64,000 nucleotides of DNA. It comes from Liolophura sinensis (Eukaryota > Mollusca > Polyplacophora > Chitonida > Chitonidae). The position numbers and the translations under genes are program-made. A model generated the notes under the pieces. That model was given only the letters and a program-made list of their open reading frames with translations, did not search any database and was not told the DNA's origin. Location: contig NC_088300.1 of NCBI RefSeq assembly GCF_032854445.1, positions 41,694,458-41,758,457 of the forward strand, read 5' to 3'. Of this stretch, positions 20,450-32,539 are shown piece after piece (position 1 is the first letter of the stretch; every line of letters begins with the position of its first letter).

Positions 20450-21620
20450 ACATTTCAGTCTCTTGTAATAGATAACATCTCTAATTTGAGGAGAATACCC
20501 TAAACATACAGGCGCAGTGTAGGTCTAATTAGCTTAGCGCAGACTATAAATTATGTTGACTCATTATACATTGACCATGCATACCAACTGTGCCAGAGAT
20601 ACCAAAACATTTAGAATACCTATTTGCCACAACTATTGTCTGTGGCATGTTTTTCAGATTTACATAAATCTAGCATGGACACGTGACCTATTATTCTATC
20701 GCAGAATCCAAAATCGTGTACATCTGGAGATCTCCCTAGGAATTTGTGCTAAATGGCTTGGACCAGATATGACTCACATTTAGCTCGTGTTATCGAATTA
20801 GATAGTGATTTGCTGGCAGTCTATTCCAGCAGGCACAAAGCGTGCTTAGGTCATCCTTTTATAATGTATAGAATAAATTCAAATGAGAAACCTACAGTTG
20901 TTGATTGCTGTGCATGTCGCCAAGGTTTTCCTCGTTCTGCCAGCTAAGAATACACAATAGGGCATTGGTATAGGGTCCAGCGGTAGCTATATACGAAGTA
21001 CGATAATAGAAACCAAATATTTTTTCACTCAATATTACCCGAGCTGTGCTTCTGTTTCACATAAAAGGCAGTATAAATTGGCAAAAAAGTTTATTTTATC
21101 GTGCAAGCTACCTTGTAATCAGATTGCTTGTGGCGGTCAACGCAATGGGTACATGCAAGCTCTATGTGACATTTGTACTGACAAATATGAGTAAAGTATG
21201 TTAGAAGCCAGGCCAGAAGCATTTATCTAAGTGTGGAAGCAATAACATTCTTTGAACAGACTCGTCGTAAAAAGCTATCTGCAGGCAGAGATTAACTTCA
21301 GACATACTGATGCAGAGCGCTGGTACAATCCCAGGATCCCTGATCGGCGTCTGGAGGCCGGAGTCACTGGGAATCCATATATGGATAAGCGGTATCGTCC
21401 GTGCTACTTCAGCCTGATGGATTCGTTATGTACAGGGAAGTCAAACATAGATACAGTAGTGATGCCAGAATGTGTCAAGACGGTTCCAGTGGTTGAAGCA
21501 GAGATAATTGTGCTAGAGCTCTTCGCCTTGTTGTGAACCCTTTTCTCCCGGTCAAGCAGACTTTTGAGAGATCGTATGTTCGAATCTAACTTTTTACTGA
21601 CCCCAAGGCGGCTTTAAGAT
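20450..21620 (+). repeat. Segmental-duplication block AE, copy 3
   Basis: Matches copies 1 and 2 ('tttcagtctcttg', 'tctgtggcatgt', 'ataatgtatagaataaattc'). It contains the 152-bp segment at 21,340-21,491. An open frame over 21,252-21,536 has no known domain, and most differences from copy 2 change the amino acid, so it does not look like a constrained exon. Confidence 0.75.
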
Positions 21621-22520
21621 TGAAGCTTGGTCAGGTATGTGCAATATGCGGTCATCTCCTGAGCAATGGAACATCTTACGAATAGATTTACTATAATATA
21701 TTTAAGCTTATCTGACATATAGCTTGACAAAATACCAAGAAATATGAAAATAGAATTTCCTCATTTCACCGGCTGCATTAACTCTCTTTGATGAGCACTA
21801 AGAAAACATGTGCAATGATAGGAATCGATCTCGTGGTCTTTTTCGACAGAGGTATTTGTATTTCATATTCAAGTAAGTTGATGCACATCTCACCTGTGCA
21901 TCGAAGTGGGATGATTTAATATCTAGTTGCAAGGGGTGCTTTTTGTGTTACACCCGTAGCTCTGTAAGTCTTTCCACATTGCCTGTGATCAGACGGATAG
22001 CCTTCTTATAGGTTCTAGTAAGTGGTAATACCAGTTTTTTGAAATAAATGAAGATGACGTCATATGAAACATAACCAAAGATTATTTCTGCAACAGACTG
22101 GATAACTAGTATGTGTATATTGTTTGCAAAGTGAGTCCAATGTTCCTTGGAAATTCACTTCACCTGTAAACAGTACGGAAATATTGTTGTGAGTGGTAAT
22201 GGGAAATATTAATGGGACACGCCAACTCTTTGTTCTTTTCTCTAATACGTTACTCTGTTTCTGAACAATTGTGCACGTTAAGTAATAAGTAACTGGCAAT
22301 GAATGCAAGCTTCCATGGTGTGTTTTTACTCACACTGATTTGTGTACGAGACATATGTTTCCGATTAAAGTTGTAACTCCAAGACTTTTATCAATCTGCC
22401 TAGTATGTAGAGTGAAGAAAAAAATTATGTTTTCTGAAGTCTCATGTGATATTCAACTAGCGTCAGACTGCGCAAACGATCGCATGTTGGAAGAAATTCT
22501 CTGATCATTGAATAAAAGGT
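21620..22520. other. Unassigned sequence inside the duplicated array
   Basis: No match with other units that I can align, no repeat and no convincing coding frame. Confidence 0.35.
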
Positions 22521-22830
22521 TGCGTCAGGCGAAGATCTAATTTAGTTCCCTTGAGGGGGAGTTATGATGTACTGAATAAATTCTATAAAGCGCAAGCTGT
22601 TTTTGTTCGGTGTTATATCCTCAATGCGTTTTTTTGTTTGTTTGGTGCACTCGAATTAGAAGACATCATTAAACTGTCATGTGCTATTCAACAATCGCCA
22701 TCAATTAAGATTACAGAAACCGATTATCTTTTATTGCCCGAATATTACTAGATCTGAGCTTGTGTTTCGATATCTTTCCATGTAATTACACGCTAACGAT
22801 ATTATAGGGAACTATAGGTGACACTAATTA
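22520..22830 (+). repeat. Duplication block P, copy 3
   Basis: 'cgtcaggcgaagatctaatt', 'tattcaacaatcgccatc' and 'gagcttgtgtttcgatatc' match 2,840 and 14,330. Confidence 0.6.
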
Positions 22831-22889
22831 TACACTGAATGTTACAAAGCTATCTGATACTATCCTTTGTCTCACTGGCTTCGCGGACA

Positions 22890-24740
22890 GCGTCTCACAA
22901 AATGACACCCGTTTCCAGGTTCTGTGGATGGGAGAAAGTCTAAGGAAAACCTGTAGCTGTTCGATGATGAATGAAGACCAGAGCTCTGTGTTCGCCCATT
23001 AGGCATGACTGGCTGAGGTGACATCCCCGAGTGGCATTTTAGCAGCTGAAAAACAGGGGAAATATCAATAAATCTCTGCCTACATCGGACATTTATGGAA
23101 ATCTATCATACTTTATAGTTATCAGAGACTTGGAAAGACTGGAAAGAAAACACGAAAAATAGTCAGTGCTCTCATGGAAAGATTTTTAAGACTAGCAAAA
23201 TTATGATCGTTCAAAGGTCTTCAAACACTCCAGTCACCCAAAGGTCTGAGTTCAAAAAGTGAGGTCCATCTAGTTAGAAGCCAACTTTATGTAAGGAAGC
23301 TAGGTACCTAGACTGTGTGCTACTATGTTCCCCATCAAGCCACTGAATATTAAATCTCGGTCAACTAAATAAATATATTACAAAATGTACACAAGGTCTG
23401 TCGAAGCTACAAACCAGTTTCGTACAATGGCAGAATTCGTGTGGTAAAGGTAACCATCGAATTTTTACTCATGCTAATTTGATAATTTGATTACACTAAT
23501 TTGTTTTGTAGATGCTGAACAATTTAAGCGGGGAGCGAAATCTTTATATTGCATTAAACGGTCTTCAGGTCTGGCACAAAACCACTATAGCATACACTGC
23601 TGCAGTTCTTAAAAATTTCTACTATTTTTTCTGGTGTCCTGCAGTGATTTTCCACTGATAAGAACTGTTTAGCGTCAGGGCGAATGTTTTGATATTAGAA
23701 GAGAGTGGAAATATTAAAAGTAAGATATGTTAAAGAGATGCATGTGGGTTGAAGAAATCGTGGTGAAAGATGGAGAGGAGTGAGTGAGTGCTTGGGGTTG
23801 AAAGATGGAGAGGAAGACTTTTATCAATAGTATTGACATCAGAGAATATACCTAGCACTGGATATATTCTCTGTCATTATCACAATTTTCCGGGTTCCGT
23901 GTGATTGTTCATCATTCACCGTGGTCTAAAATGTCTACTGCTGGGACTTCTCAATGATAACATGTGTATAGACGAGGAACTCGTACCTTGTCCAGTGAGG
24001 CACGCTGTATAGACGCGGTAATCGCACATTACATCAAGAGGCAAGCCTTGTTTTCAATCTAGACGTTTGCTTGAAATTCTTTACACTCATTTTAAACGAG
24101 AGTATCATTGTTGATGGCGAATGGTTAAATTTCAGATTGTGGAAATCTGCTGGTGGATTATGACAGTGACTTTTAAGGGCCTCAGTCTGAAACTCAGATT
24201 TCGAGAATTCATATGTCATTCCATTCAAGAATCCTGTCATGTACACGTAAGGACACGTGAGTAGAGTAGTCTTCTAACGTCCTGTCAGCGACACGTAAGG
24301 ACACGTGAGTAGAGTAGTCTTCTAACGTCCTGTCAGCGACACGTAAGGACAAATCTTAGGTCATTCTCCTCTAACATACCGTCTGGTATACGTAAGGAGA
24401 GGTCTTAAGTGATTATCCTCGAGTAAGTAAGTATACGTAAGGACAGATCTTATTTTCTCGGCAAAGGTGTAATAGCGAACAGGTACCCAAATTAGCGCGC
24501 TAGATCCGAGGCACGACATTTTAAAATCATTCTTCTACAAATGGATGTTCTGGTGCAAAAGGCAATTTCCATGGCCAGCCCTGTATCACAATAAATCGGT
24601 TCTCATGTGGAGAGCCATTCGATGAAGCGACTACGGCCGTAATGAACTGGAGGCCAATTCCAGGGAGCTGGCTCCTTCTGTTACATTGTACCGCTAATCG
24701 GCCACAGGAGCGGATCTGCTATTGTAAGTATTTATGTTTT
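22890..24740 (+). repeat. Duplication block C-F-D-G, copy 4
   Basis: C ('acccgtttccaggttctgtg'), old SINE remnant (23,215-23,385), F, D (24,220-24,460) and G. Its D array contains an exact 48-bp tandem duplication (24,245-24,292 and 24,293-24,340), so this minisatellite is still changing. H is displaced to 25,322 by an insertion. Confidence 0.75.
24538..24728 (+). pseudogene. Remnant of secreted Cys-containing peptide exon (G copy 4)
   Basis: The start and signal region are deleted: sequence joins from 'cattcttctacaaatgg' directly to 'atgttctggtgcaaaagg'. One extra A in the run after 'tggtgc' shifts the frame relative to the other copies. Past that point the original frame stays open for about 55 codons to a donor-like 'ttgtaagtat' and encodes six cysteines in the pattern C-x8-C-x7-C-x25-C-x10-C-x-C. 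This copy gives the best view of the ancestral mature peptide. It is not translatable as it stands. Confidence 0.35.
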
Positions 24741-24759
24741 ACTTAAAGGATACTTGAAA

Positions 24760-25320
24760 CGCTTTGGTTTTATTTCTTAATATGCAGATTATCATGTGCA
24801 ATAACAAATTAAGCTTGGGGGATAAAATTGGCTTCAAAGAACAGTTTTTTAAGGCTTCAGAAGGCATTATGGAACTTAAGCAGCTTGCAGCGGGGACGTC
24901 AACGATGATCACTGCTTAAAAAGAACTCTGTCAGGGACATATCGCAGGGGTCTGGCCGAGTGAGAGCGGGGGTGTGGGGAACAGGCTGAATGGGGCGGGC
25001 GTCCCTATGCGGAGGAGGCGCTAACCTGGCCCGAAGAAGCCATGCAGTATTTGTGTACATGTCATCTTGCCCACGACACGGTTCACCGGGCTCGAAGCAC
25101 TTCGGTGGTGTTCACCGAGTTTGGAGTAAGATCAACGATAACGTAATTTTTGAAAAAAATCCGACCGTTGACGGAAAATATGCATAATATAGAGGGGGTA
25201 ATTAGCAGGTCTAAAATTACCTGCAAAATGATTTTTTTTTTACAAAAATGCCGCGGCATAATTTTCTTCATTTGGCATAGAAACAATCTTTGTTTTATAG
25301 TTCATTTTCATATAACATTT
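24760..25320. other. 560-bp insertion in unit copy 4
   Basis: In unit 1 the G exon runs on through 'gtaagtaaatatg' to 'acttaaaaaacgtttacc' within about 30 bp. Here the same two landmarks are about 590 bp apart. The insert has a GC-rich middle ('gggcgggcgtccctatgcgg') unlike its AT-rich surroundings. No terminal repeat, tRNA head or coding domain is recognised. Confidence 0.45.
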
Positions 25321-25489
25321 TTAAAAAAACGTTTACCTAATCCGACTAGAAGTCCGCTAAGCTCTCCCATTCAGGGCCAGGGTTACCTCGTAAATTAGGG
25401 ATTCGTGTAAGTAGAGTGAACCAATCCCCCTTTCTCGATCTTTTCCTATCGACGCAATCGTCAATTTATAAGGTGTATTTTCCAATTTT

Positions 25490-27090
25490 TGTCGCCTGAC
25501 GAAATCAAATTTTATTTTGTCAATTTTGACATTTCTTTAGTAGTAAATATTTTGTACGAATCCTTTAAAGAGCTGTTAAGAGAGGGGACTGGCACAATTC
25601 TATTGCCTTTCATATCGTTGTCATTTACTATTTGAGACGCCCCTGACTTTTCATCTCAACAACTACGACTACTGAAGCGCCAACAACTTAAAGTTGAGAT
25701 ATCAACAGATCGGCCATGACAAGAATCAATGCAGCGATGAATGGGATGATGATTAGGCGTTTGTTTGCCGATAAAGCCAAATCTGATAATAAATGTTTTA
25801 TTATACGGGGATAGGGTTATTGAGTTATCGATGACGTGTGCCTCTTCAGAATTTCTCAATATCTATGTTGGTAGTGGCATTGTCCCTTAATAAACCCTCT
25901 TTCTTACCTGTATAGGTTCGCCGAGGCAGAGGTTCTCAATACTCCACATGGTTTCACACAAGTGCACAGGAATGCCTTCAGTATTTAACAACATTCCTGC
26001 CAAATAGCAGACACTTTCCAACTTCTATTTATTTTAATCCTATTTAATCCCGGAGTGAAGCCGTGGATCTCCCAGTGGGCCCCGGGAATTATAGTTAAGT
26101 TAAGCAGCATTGCCATTTGTATTACAGAAGGTTAAAATCAGCCTTTTGAGTTTCTTTTATCTATGTCAAACTGTTATAATGTTTATTATTACAAAACACT
26201 TTGCTCTTGCACATTGCAGCTGGAAATGTATTTAACGTATTCTTTTTGTTAATATCATGAATTATGTGGAGGCATCTGATTATATTAGATTTTCGGTAGA
26301 TACTTCTGTCACCCCATCACCTCTAGAGTAATCTGTTATTCTGTTAAATAAATGGGTTTTTGTTTAGCCGAGGTCACATAATGTATAAATAAGAATTTGA
26401 TTAGCTGTCTGTAAGAGTTTTGCAGTGTTTGCAGACGTCCGTTTCCTTAGGTAGATTTCATAAAGCTTTCGCTAAGAACATTATTTAACTAGAACCTGCG
26501 ATAGGATTTTTATTCTTTCGAAGCATGTTTGGTTGTCATCAGTGTATTTGCGTGGTGATCCAGGGGGTATATTCTTGAACTCGGGGCTTTCATTGACAAA
26601 ATTTCGTTAAATCAAAATATTATATTATATCTAAAGGGTTAGACTTTTTCGTCATTTCCACCAAATAAGCTATGCGCACTGCACAAAGACATTGCACTTC
26701 TGTTACTGATATTAACGTTTAAAGTTCATTTGAAGAGTTCTAGCCAGTAATCCAGGTATCTGTCTCGACTTTGTTGTGCCATAGGGGTGATGTAAACGTT
26801 GTCTTGAAGATCTCCGTCTCCGGTTGTGATATAACTCTGTGTGGACGCGAATGGTCCTGATTTTCAATGCCACTGTCTTGACACTATAACAAAGCTATAA
26901 CTCATCAGCGACTGTCAGTGGAGGGAAATCCAATTTAGATGAGGAATGACTGAGAAGCACATGTGGCAGCACTGCGCTGTAGGATATATTCAATGCCCAC
27001 ACGGGTTGACGAAGATGTCAGCCATTCGACCATGTAGACGACTTTTGGGAAAGCTTACAACACAAAGCTAGTCCGAAAGCTACACGGATT
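25490..27090 (+). repeat. Duplication block I-J-K, copy 3
   Basis: 'atcctatttaatcccgg', 'ggaattatagttaagttaag' and 'ggtcctgattttcaatgcca' match copies 1 and 2. Similarity ends near 27,080, the right edge of the duplicated array, about 1 kb upstream of the GPCR start codon. Confidence 0.7.
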
Positions 27091-27994
27091 CATACAGTTT
27101 GAACAGCGTTTTTTTTTCTCGTTTGTACTCAAATAAACCTAAAAAAAATATTACAGTCAATCCTTAAATAAATGCACACATATGTAAATTCCAATGTTCA
27201 GGCATCTATAATCAAAGAGTCCAAACTCGCGGAAGTCATTATCGATGACCCCTCTATCCACCACGTGAAATCCCTGTTCAGTAGTTAATACATGTATGTC
27301 AAGTTTTATCGTATAGATCGGCCGCTTTGGGTAAAACATGCATATCGTAACAATGTGTTCTGTATGCAGTAGCCAAGTTTATCTGTGTTTGTGAATAATT
27401 TTGATAATGAAGATGAATCCTCGTGTTTTTTTGCCCCAAACGTTATTATTGCTTTCTTATCAGACAACCCATGTCACTCGTACATTGAATTGGTAATATC
27501 CCTACTGCACTGGGACTTCGATCATGGGGAGAGCGTATGCACTGACTTGTCTTTGGCTCAAAATCGCTATACTTGTAGATCCGAGACCACAGTTTCACTG
27601 AGAGGATACAGTTGGGACTCAATGTGTTCTTTCCGTGCATTCATAAAGGAACTGTTAATTATGTCGAAACGTGTGTCTTTGCGACTACGCCACCCAGTCT
27701 GCAGAACTGGTGAAGTCCCAGCTGGAACCATTATTGTCACATTGAGCCAAAGATGATGTGACTTTTCACTGACAGTATCAGTCTTTACACCCCAGGGTAT
27801 AGGCCTACATTTTAAACAGCATCCAGTCACTACATTGGACAGTTTCAAGTGACAATCAGTTGATTCAGTTGATTTGTAAGGTAGTAAAACCTTCACCCAG
27901 TGTTCTATCATCGCAGAGGTACGCGGCTGGTTGACGCTCAGACTGCGAGACACTCATACTGAGTACATATTAACGTTACCCTCGTATTTTTGCA
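27091..27994. other. Upstream region of the GPCR gene, nothing recognised
   Basis: Overlapping open frames occur on both strands (27,385-27,756 + and 27,567-27,953 -), neither with a recognisable domain. An acceptor-like 'gtatttttgcag' ends at 27,995, so part of this may be a 5' intron of the GPCR gene. Confidence 0.35.
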
Positions 27995-28072
27995 GCTGGA
28001 TGTATAACTGTGGCGTTCTGGTTCAGTGAGACTGTCTAGCTGTGGGACGGAAGCAGACGGACACACCAAATC

Positions 28073-28448
28073 ATGGAGCCTGCTGATAACTTGTATGAGT
28101 TGGGGTACGACAACCATACATGGAGCCTGCTCCAGGACGCGAACCCTTCATCCATGGTTAACCTGTCACACCCACAGACGACCCTGCCAACCGCCAGGGA
28201 TACTCCACACCCACCTCTCTACATCCTCGTCATCACGACGGTGGTATGTGTCTTCGAATTCGTCATTGGGATTATCGGTAACTTGTTAGTGGCCGTGGTG
28301 ATTTGGAAAAACAAAGACATGAGAAACTCGACAAATTTTTTTCTCCTGAACTTGAGTGTGGCGGATCTGCTGGTGATAGTCGTGTGTATGCCTTCTGCTG
28401 TCATGGAATTACATGCCCGTGATTACTGGTACCTCGGCGAATTTATGT
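28073..28448 (+). CDS. Peptide-type class A GPCR, exon 1 (N-terminus to start of TM3)
   Basis: Codes for residues 1-125 plus the first base of codon 126. ATG in a good context (atcATGG) follows an in-frame TAG at 28,037, which fixes the start. The extracellular N-terminus (1-48) has glycosylation sites at N14 and N30. TM1 (about 49-76) carries the GN motif (N70) and TM2 (about 87-112) carries LSVAD (D98), the conserved sodium-site Asp. The donor is gtaagt at 28,449, phase 1. The matching exon is at 51,172. Class A receptors of this type bind neuropeptides at the cell surface and signal through G proteins. Overall it looks most like invertebrate TRH/ghrelin (GHSR)-like or CNMamide-like receptors; that subfamily call is from memory and the ligand is unknown. 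Confidence 0.9.
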
Positions 28449-31400
28449 GTAAGTAATCTCCTAATCTCATATGCCATATACCTTGAAACAGTCTGGTCCA
28501 GCTTTTCTGCATACATTAACAACTGTAATAGCGGAGAAAAATAAGTCTTCTGTCTGTGAGAAGAAACAAATTTCCTTTCTCTCTTTAACATGTAATAAGG
28601 AACGGATAAAACGTTCTATTTAAAACACGGTTTAGTATAAATCAACTATTTTTTTCATATCCAATCTTTCTGACCACATTCTGTACTTTTTATTGCATTT
28701 GTAAATTTTAAGGATAGTCTCGTAAACGAAACAGTATACCATACACCAAATAGGTCGTACGGTTTGGTTTCTCACAAGAGTAGTGCCTAAAGGCTGCAGT
28801 ACATTTGTATATAACTAATTATAACCCTCATGACATGTACAAAATTGCTATTACTTTTTTTTTAAGACAACTACAATTTTACATCTTTTTCAAGTCACTT
28901 GATGTAAACTGCATTCACCCTAAATTGTCTTTTTTTCTTCATCATTTTTAATAGCTTTCTTAATTTCTGCATGTAAACTATTTGTTTCCTGTCGCGATAC
29001 AAACTTTCTCACAATGCTGGACACCACTAAATGGATACTGGCACTATGGCAAACAGTTTTATAATAAACACTTCTGTTCTCAAGGAGAGTTCTTTACCGA
29101 ATCGCGGTTGAGGTAGGAGTAAGGTATATTATATATCAAGCGATGGGGAAAGTGAATAATTGGATCTATTCATTTATTTATGGGGAACAGTTTTATGGGT
29201 TGTCTAAAGATACGACTGCATATGGAATCAGTGAATGTGACTTAACGTCAAAAAAGCACTTGCTGTAGAGAATTTAGTCTAGTGATTATTTGGACATATT
29301 ACTTCCTTCGATCATTCCTCCGCCCCAGTCTCTTCAATCCTCTCATTATATACCCTCTTAGGGCTGTAATACGTCTCGCTTTATACTTGTCACGCAACCT
29401 ACTCATTCCGAGGTGCGAGTTCTTTTATCCTAACCAGTTCGACACCTTTAGTAATGATGTCCAGTGTATCTCAAAACAGTCGATTTCAGGTCAAGCGAAT
29501 TGTCTGAAATGGTTTTGGCAAGATGCGCTTTTTGTTTGGCTCTAATTCCACAGCGGCGTCTTTTGGTGAGACACAACACTACCTACAAATTACTCGAATC
29601 GCAGTGTGTGGTTCCAAGTGACTTCGAATTACATCCACAAAGAAGCCTACATGTGCTATCTCATCTGAGTACCAAAGGGTTTTATGTATGATAAGATTGT
29701 AGCTTGCAAGATTGCAAAAATGTACCCCTGATACCACGGCGAAAATTTGTTACAATATCTATCCAGCGATTTGACATCTTATCATTTAACACATGCCAAA
29801 GTTACTCAGTCGTTGTTGCCAAGTGTTAGGAACTCACCATAATTTGTATGATGAATGTTACCTCTTAAAGCGCTGAAAGAAATGTTGGATTATCTTGACG
29901 GCAACTCCCCTTCGGGTTCTATCAGCTGAACTTCAGATCTAACATGAACATTTTTCAGATGTCTCGCCCGAATGTTTATTCCATGCAGGGTATCTGAGCT
30001 CATTATAATGGCATTTAATCACTCTTTCGATTAAATTTTAAGTTGGGATTGTTTGATTAAATGTTTCGCGTCCAGCTTTTCGTGCTGAGAACGTTTCATG
30101 TTGCAGATTATCTTGACATGCGCTTAATTATTTACGGAAGTTGTGCCTGGAAAAGGGGCTTACAGTAACGTAGCTGTGATCTGGTGGGCTTATCTTGTGT
30201 GTGAAAAATGTATGGCTTTCTCTGTGTCCAGTTGTTTGCAGATAGCCCTATCGACTATCTACAAGACAAGTTGGGACGATGGACCACAACGCTTTATTGT
30301 CAAAATGAAATCAATGTGTAGGAGAGGATAGCCACCGGTTGTTGGTGTAATTTTAAATTTTATGTGATTTTTATAAATTATTATTCATCAGAGTGTGTTA
30401 TACTTGTGAATAGCCTATAAATAGGAATAATGACATTATTCCGGTGGGAATTCCGGTTCTATCCCTAACAATTAAGTCTTACATTTCCCACTGACGTATG
30501 AAAAAAGCATAACATATTTCTTTCCAATAATGTTTAAATTCTTGTATGACGATATTAACGATGTGATTTTCATGTCGCATGAGAAACCGTTCATACACTC
30601 ATGTCTCTTGATTAAAGCTGTCTGTACCGAAGAAAAAGTTAATTTTCAACAAAGAGAGATAGTCGTTCTGTGGAAGGAAGTTTGAACTGCTGTCGCTAAT
30701 GTGTCCTCCAAAATGCGGCTTTTGTACACGGCTGTCCACTGTTACGTTTGTTTCACGTATTTCCATGTACTGTGATGTAAATTACGGATATTTATAGCCA
30801 GGAGGATTGGGAAAAAAGTTAACAATGACCTAGAAATAATCGTTTTCTGGGTGTTTATATCAATATGTAAATAAGTTTTCTAATCCGTGCCTTTTTTTTC
30901 CAAGAAAATTTTTTTTAAGCTGTTGTATATGTGTGGTGATGCGGGTGTGGTCTTGGAGGATGTACAAACTCCAGTCCACTGATATAACAAGCTAGGTCTT
31001 AATGTCTTACACTTGCTCATGTTTAAGTCAGATTCGATACTAGTGTCACAAAAAGGGCAACAATTATAAATATTTGCTGGTGGACTAAGCACACCGCCAC
31101 CCACCCTTCCCGATTCCGGGGCCCTATGCATTGATTTCATATTATTGATTATTAAAAGTGATAGCAACGCAGCATTTTGAATAATTCTAGCTTACTGGTG
31201 TTTACCAAGTTGACAAGTTGAATTCACTGTATTTTTTCTACTGGCTCTGCTTAAGCCATGGTGCTAGTTGGCGCTTAGTTTGCTACTATTTAAGCATTTA
31301 CCTGAACAGTTGGAACAAATCTCCAACTGGCTGAGGCTATATTTTACTGGTAACGTATAAACATTGACCAACTACCACACAATCCTCGCTGCTCTGGCTT

Positions 31401-31600
31401 TACTCTTTAAGCTTTAGTCTTTATATTACTTACCTTTGGCATCTTCATTACCTGGCGGCAGACAAGTGGTCATCAACGAACGTTCTGCTGCGCAAACAGT
31501 TACACGAGCATCGCAATCCGCTTACTGTCACCAATTGCGGATGTCCAAGGCCGAGAATGAACCCGTCCCTAGTTTAAACGCCATTTGCATTAGGTTACAG
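28449..31600. other. GPCR intron, left part, nothing recognised
   Basis: AT-rich intron sequence. Several chance frames (for example 29,282-29,545) show no domain, and I find no repeat family member here. Confidence 0.5.
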
Positions 31601-31604
31601 TACG

Positions 31605-31695
31605 TAGGAAGGTCTGTATGCAATCTGCGGATGGTCGTGGGTTTCCCCCGGGCTCTGCCCAGTTTCCTCTGGCCAAACAATTAAATCAAACAAAT
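31605..31695 (+). mobile_element. SINE family A fragment (body only)
   Basis: 'ggaaggtctgtatgcaatct', 'gatggtcgtgggtttccccc' and 'gggctctgcccagtttcctc', then a jump to 'aattaaatcaaacaaat'. Head and most of the tail are missing. Confidence 0.75.
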
Positions 31696-31844
31696 ATTAG
31701 GCTACCAAAGGTCATTTTACCTTTCCACATTAGGGGACAATTTTATATATAAGCAGTGGCATTTGTATCATGTGACCTGAGCTATACAGTGAGTGGATCG
31801 TTATGCATTATTTTGGTGCAGATATGCATGCTGTAGGTAAAGGT

Positions 31845-32400
31845 ACATTGTCACCACCGTATTGCTCGTGTGCATCTGTCCTGTTAGTATGTTGTCACCA
31901 CCGCATTGATCCTGTTGATACATTGTCACCACCGAATTGCTCGTGCATATGTCCTGTTAGTATGTTGTCACCACCGTATTGCTCATGTGCATGTGTCCCG
32001 TTAGTATGTTGTTACCACCGTATGGCTTGGGCGCATCTGTCCTGTTGGTATATGGTCATCACCGTATGACACATCTATCCTGTTGATACATTGTCGCCAT
32101 CGTATTGCTCGTGTGTATATGTCCTGCTGGTACATTGCTGGTGTGCATCTGTCCTGTTGGTACATTGTCACCACCGTATTGCTCATGTGCATGTGTCCCG
32201 TTAGTATGTTGTTACCACCGTATGGCTTGGACGCATCTGTCCTGTGGGTATATGGTCATCACCGGATGACACATCTATCCTGTTGATACATTGTCGCCAT
32301 CGTATTGCTCGTGTGTATATGTCCTGCTGGTACATTGGGATATTATCGTCTTTGTATTGTTCATTTGCATCCATTTATCATAGTATCATGCCGCCACCGT
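31845..32400 (+). repeat. 44-bp minisatellite, block 1, with 200-bp higher-order copy
   Basis: Unit 'ttgtcaccaccgtattgctc' plus about 24 bp containing 'gtcctgttagtatg'. About 12 units. The segment 31,965-32,137 recurs at 32,165-32,337 with only a few changes, so multi-unit duplication was recent. Open frames across it on both strands are repeat artefacts. Confidence 0.9.
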
Positions 32401-32539
32401 ATTGCTTTTTTGCATCTCAATATTCTGAAGGAATTATTTTAAAATGTTATTTCTTTCTCAAAGCAAGAAATTATCTGTACCTTTCTGCGATGATGCGGGT
32501 TTATTCTCTTTTACAAAATACAATTATTATGGAAAAAGT

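Noticed and set aside
21252-21536. 94-codon frame in AE copy 3 as a real gene
   Set aside because: The paralogue at 10.7 kb has a frameshift, copy 1 lacks most of it, and the changes are mostly non-synonymous.
27385-27953. Open frames upstream of the GPCR (123 codons +, 128 codons -)
   Set aside because: Opposite strands, no recognisable domain; probably chance.
31803-32300. Open frames on both strands with repeated SPPYCSC-like peptide
   Set aside because: Pure products of the 44-bp minisatellite, open in several frames at once.
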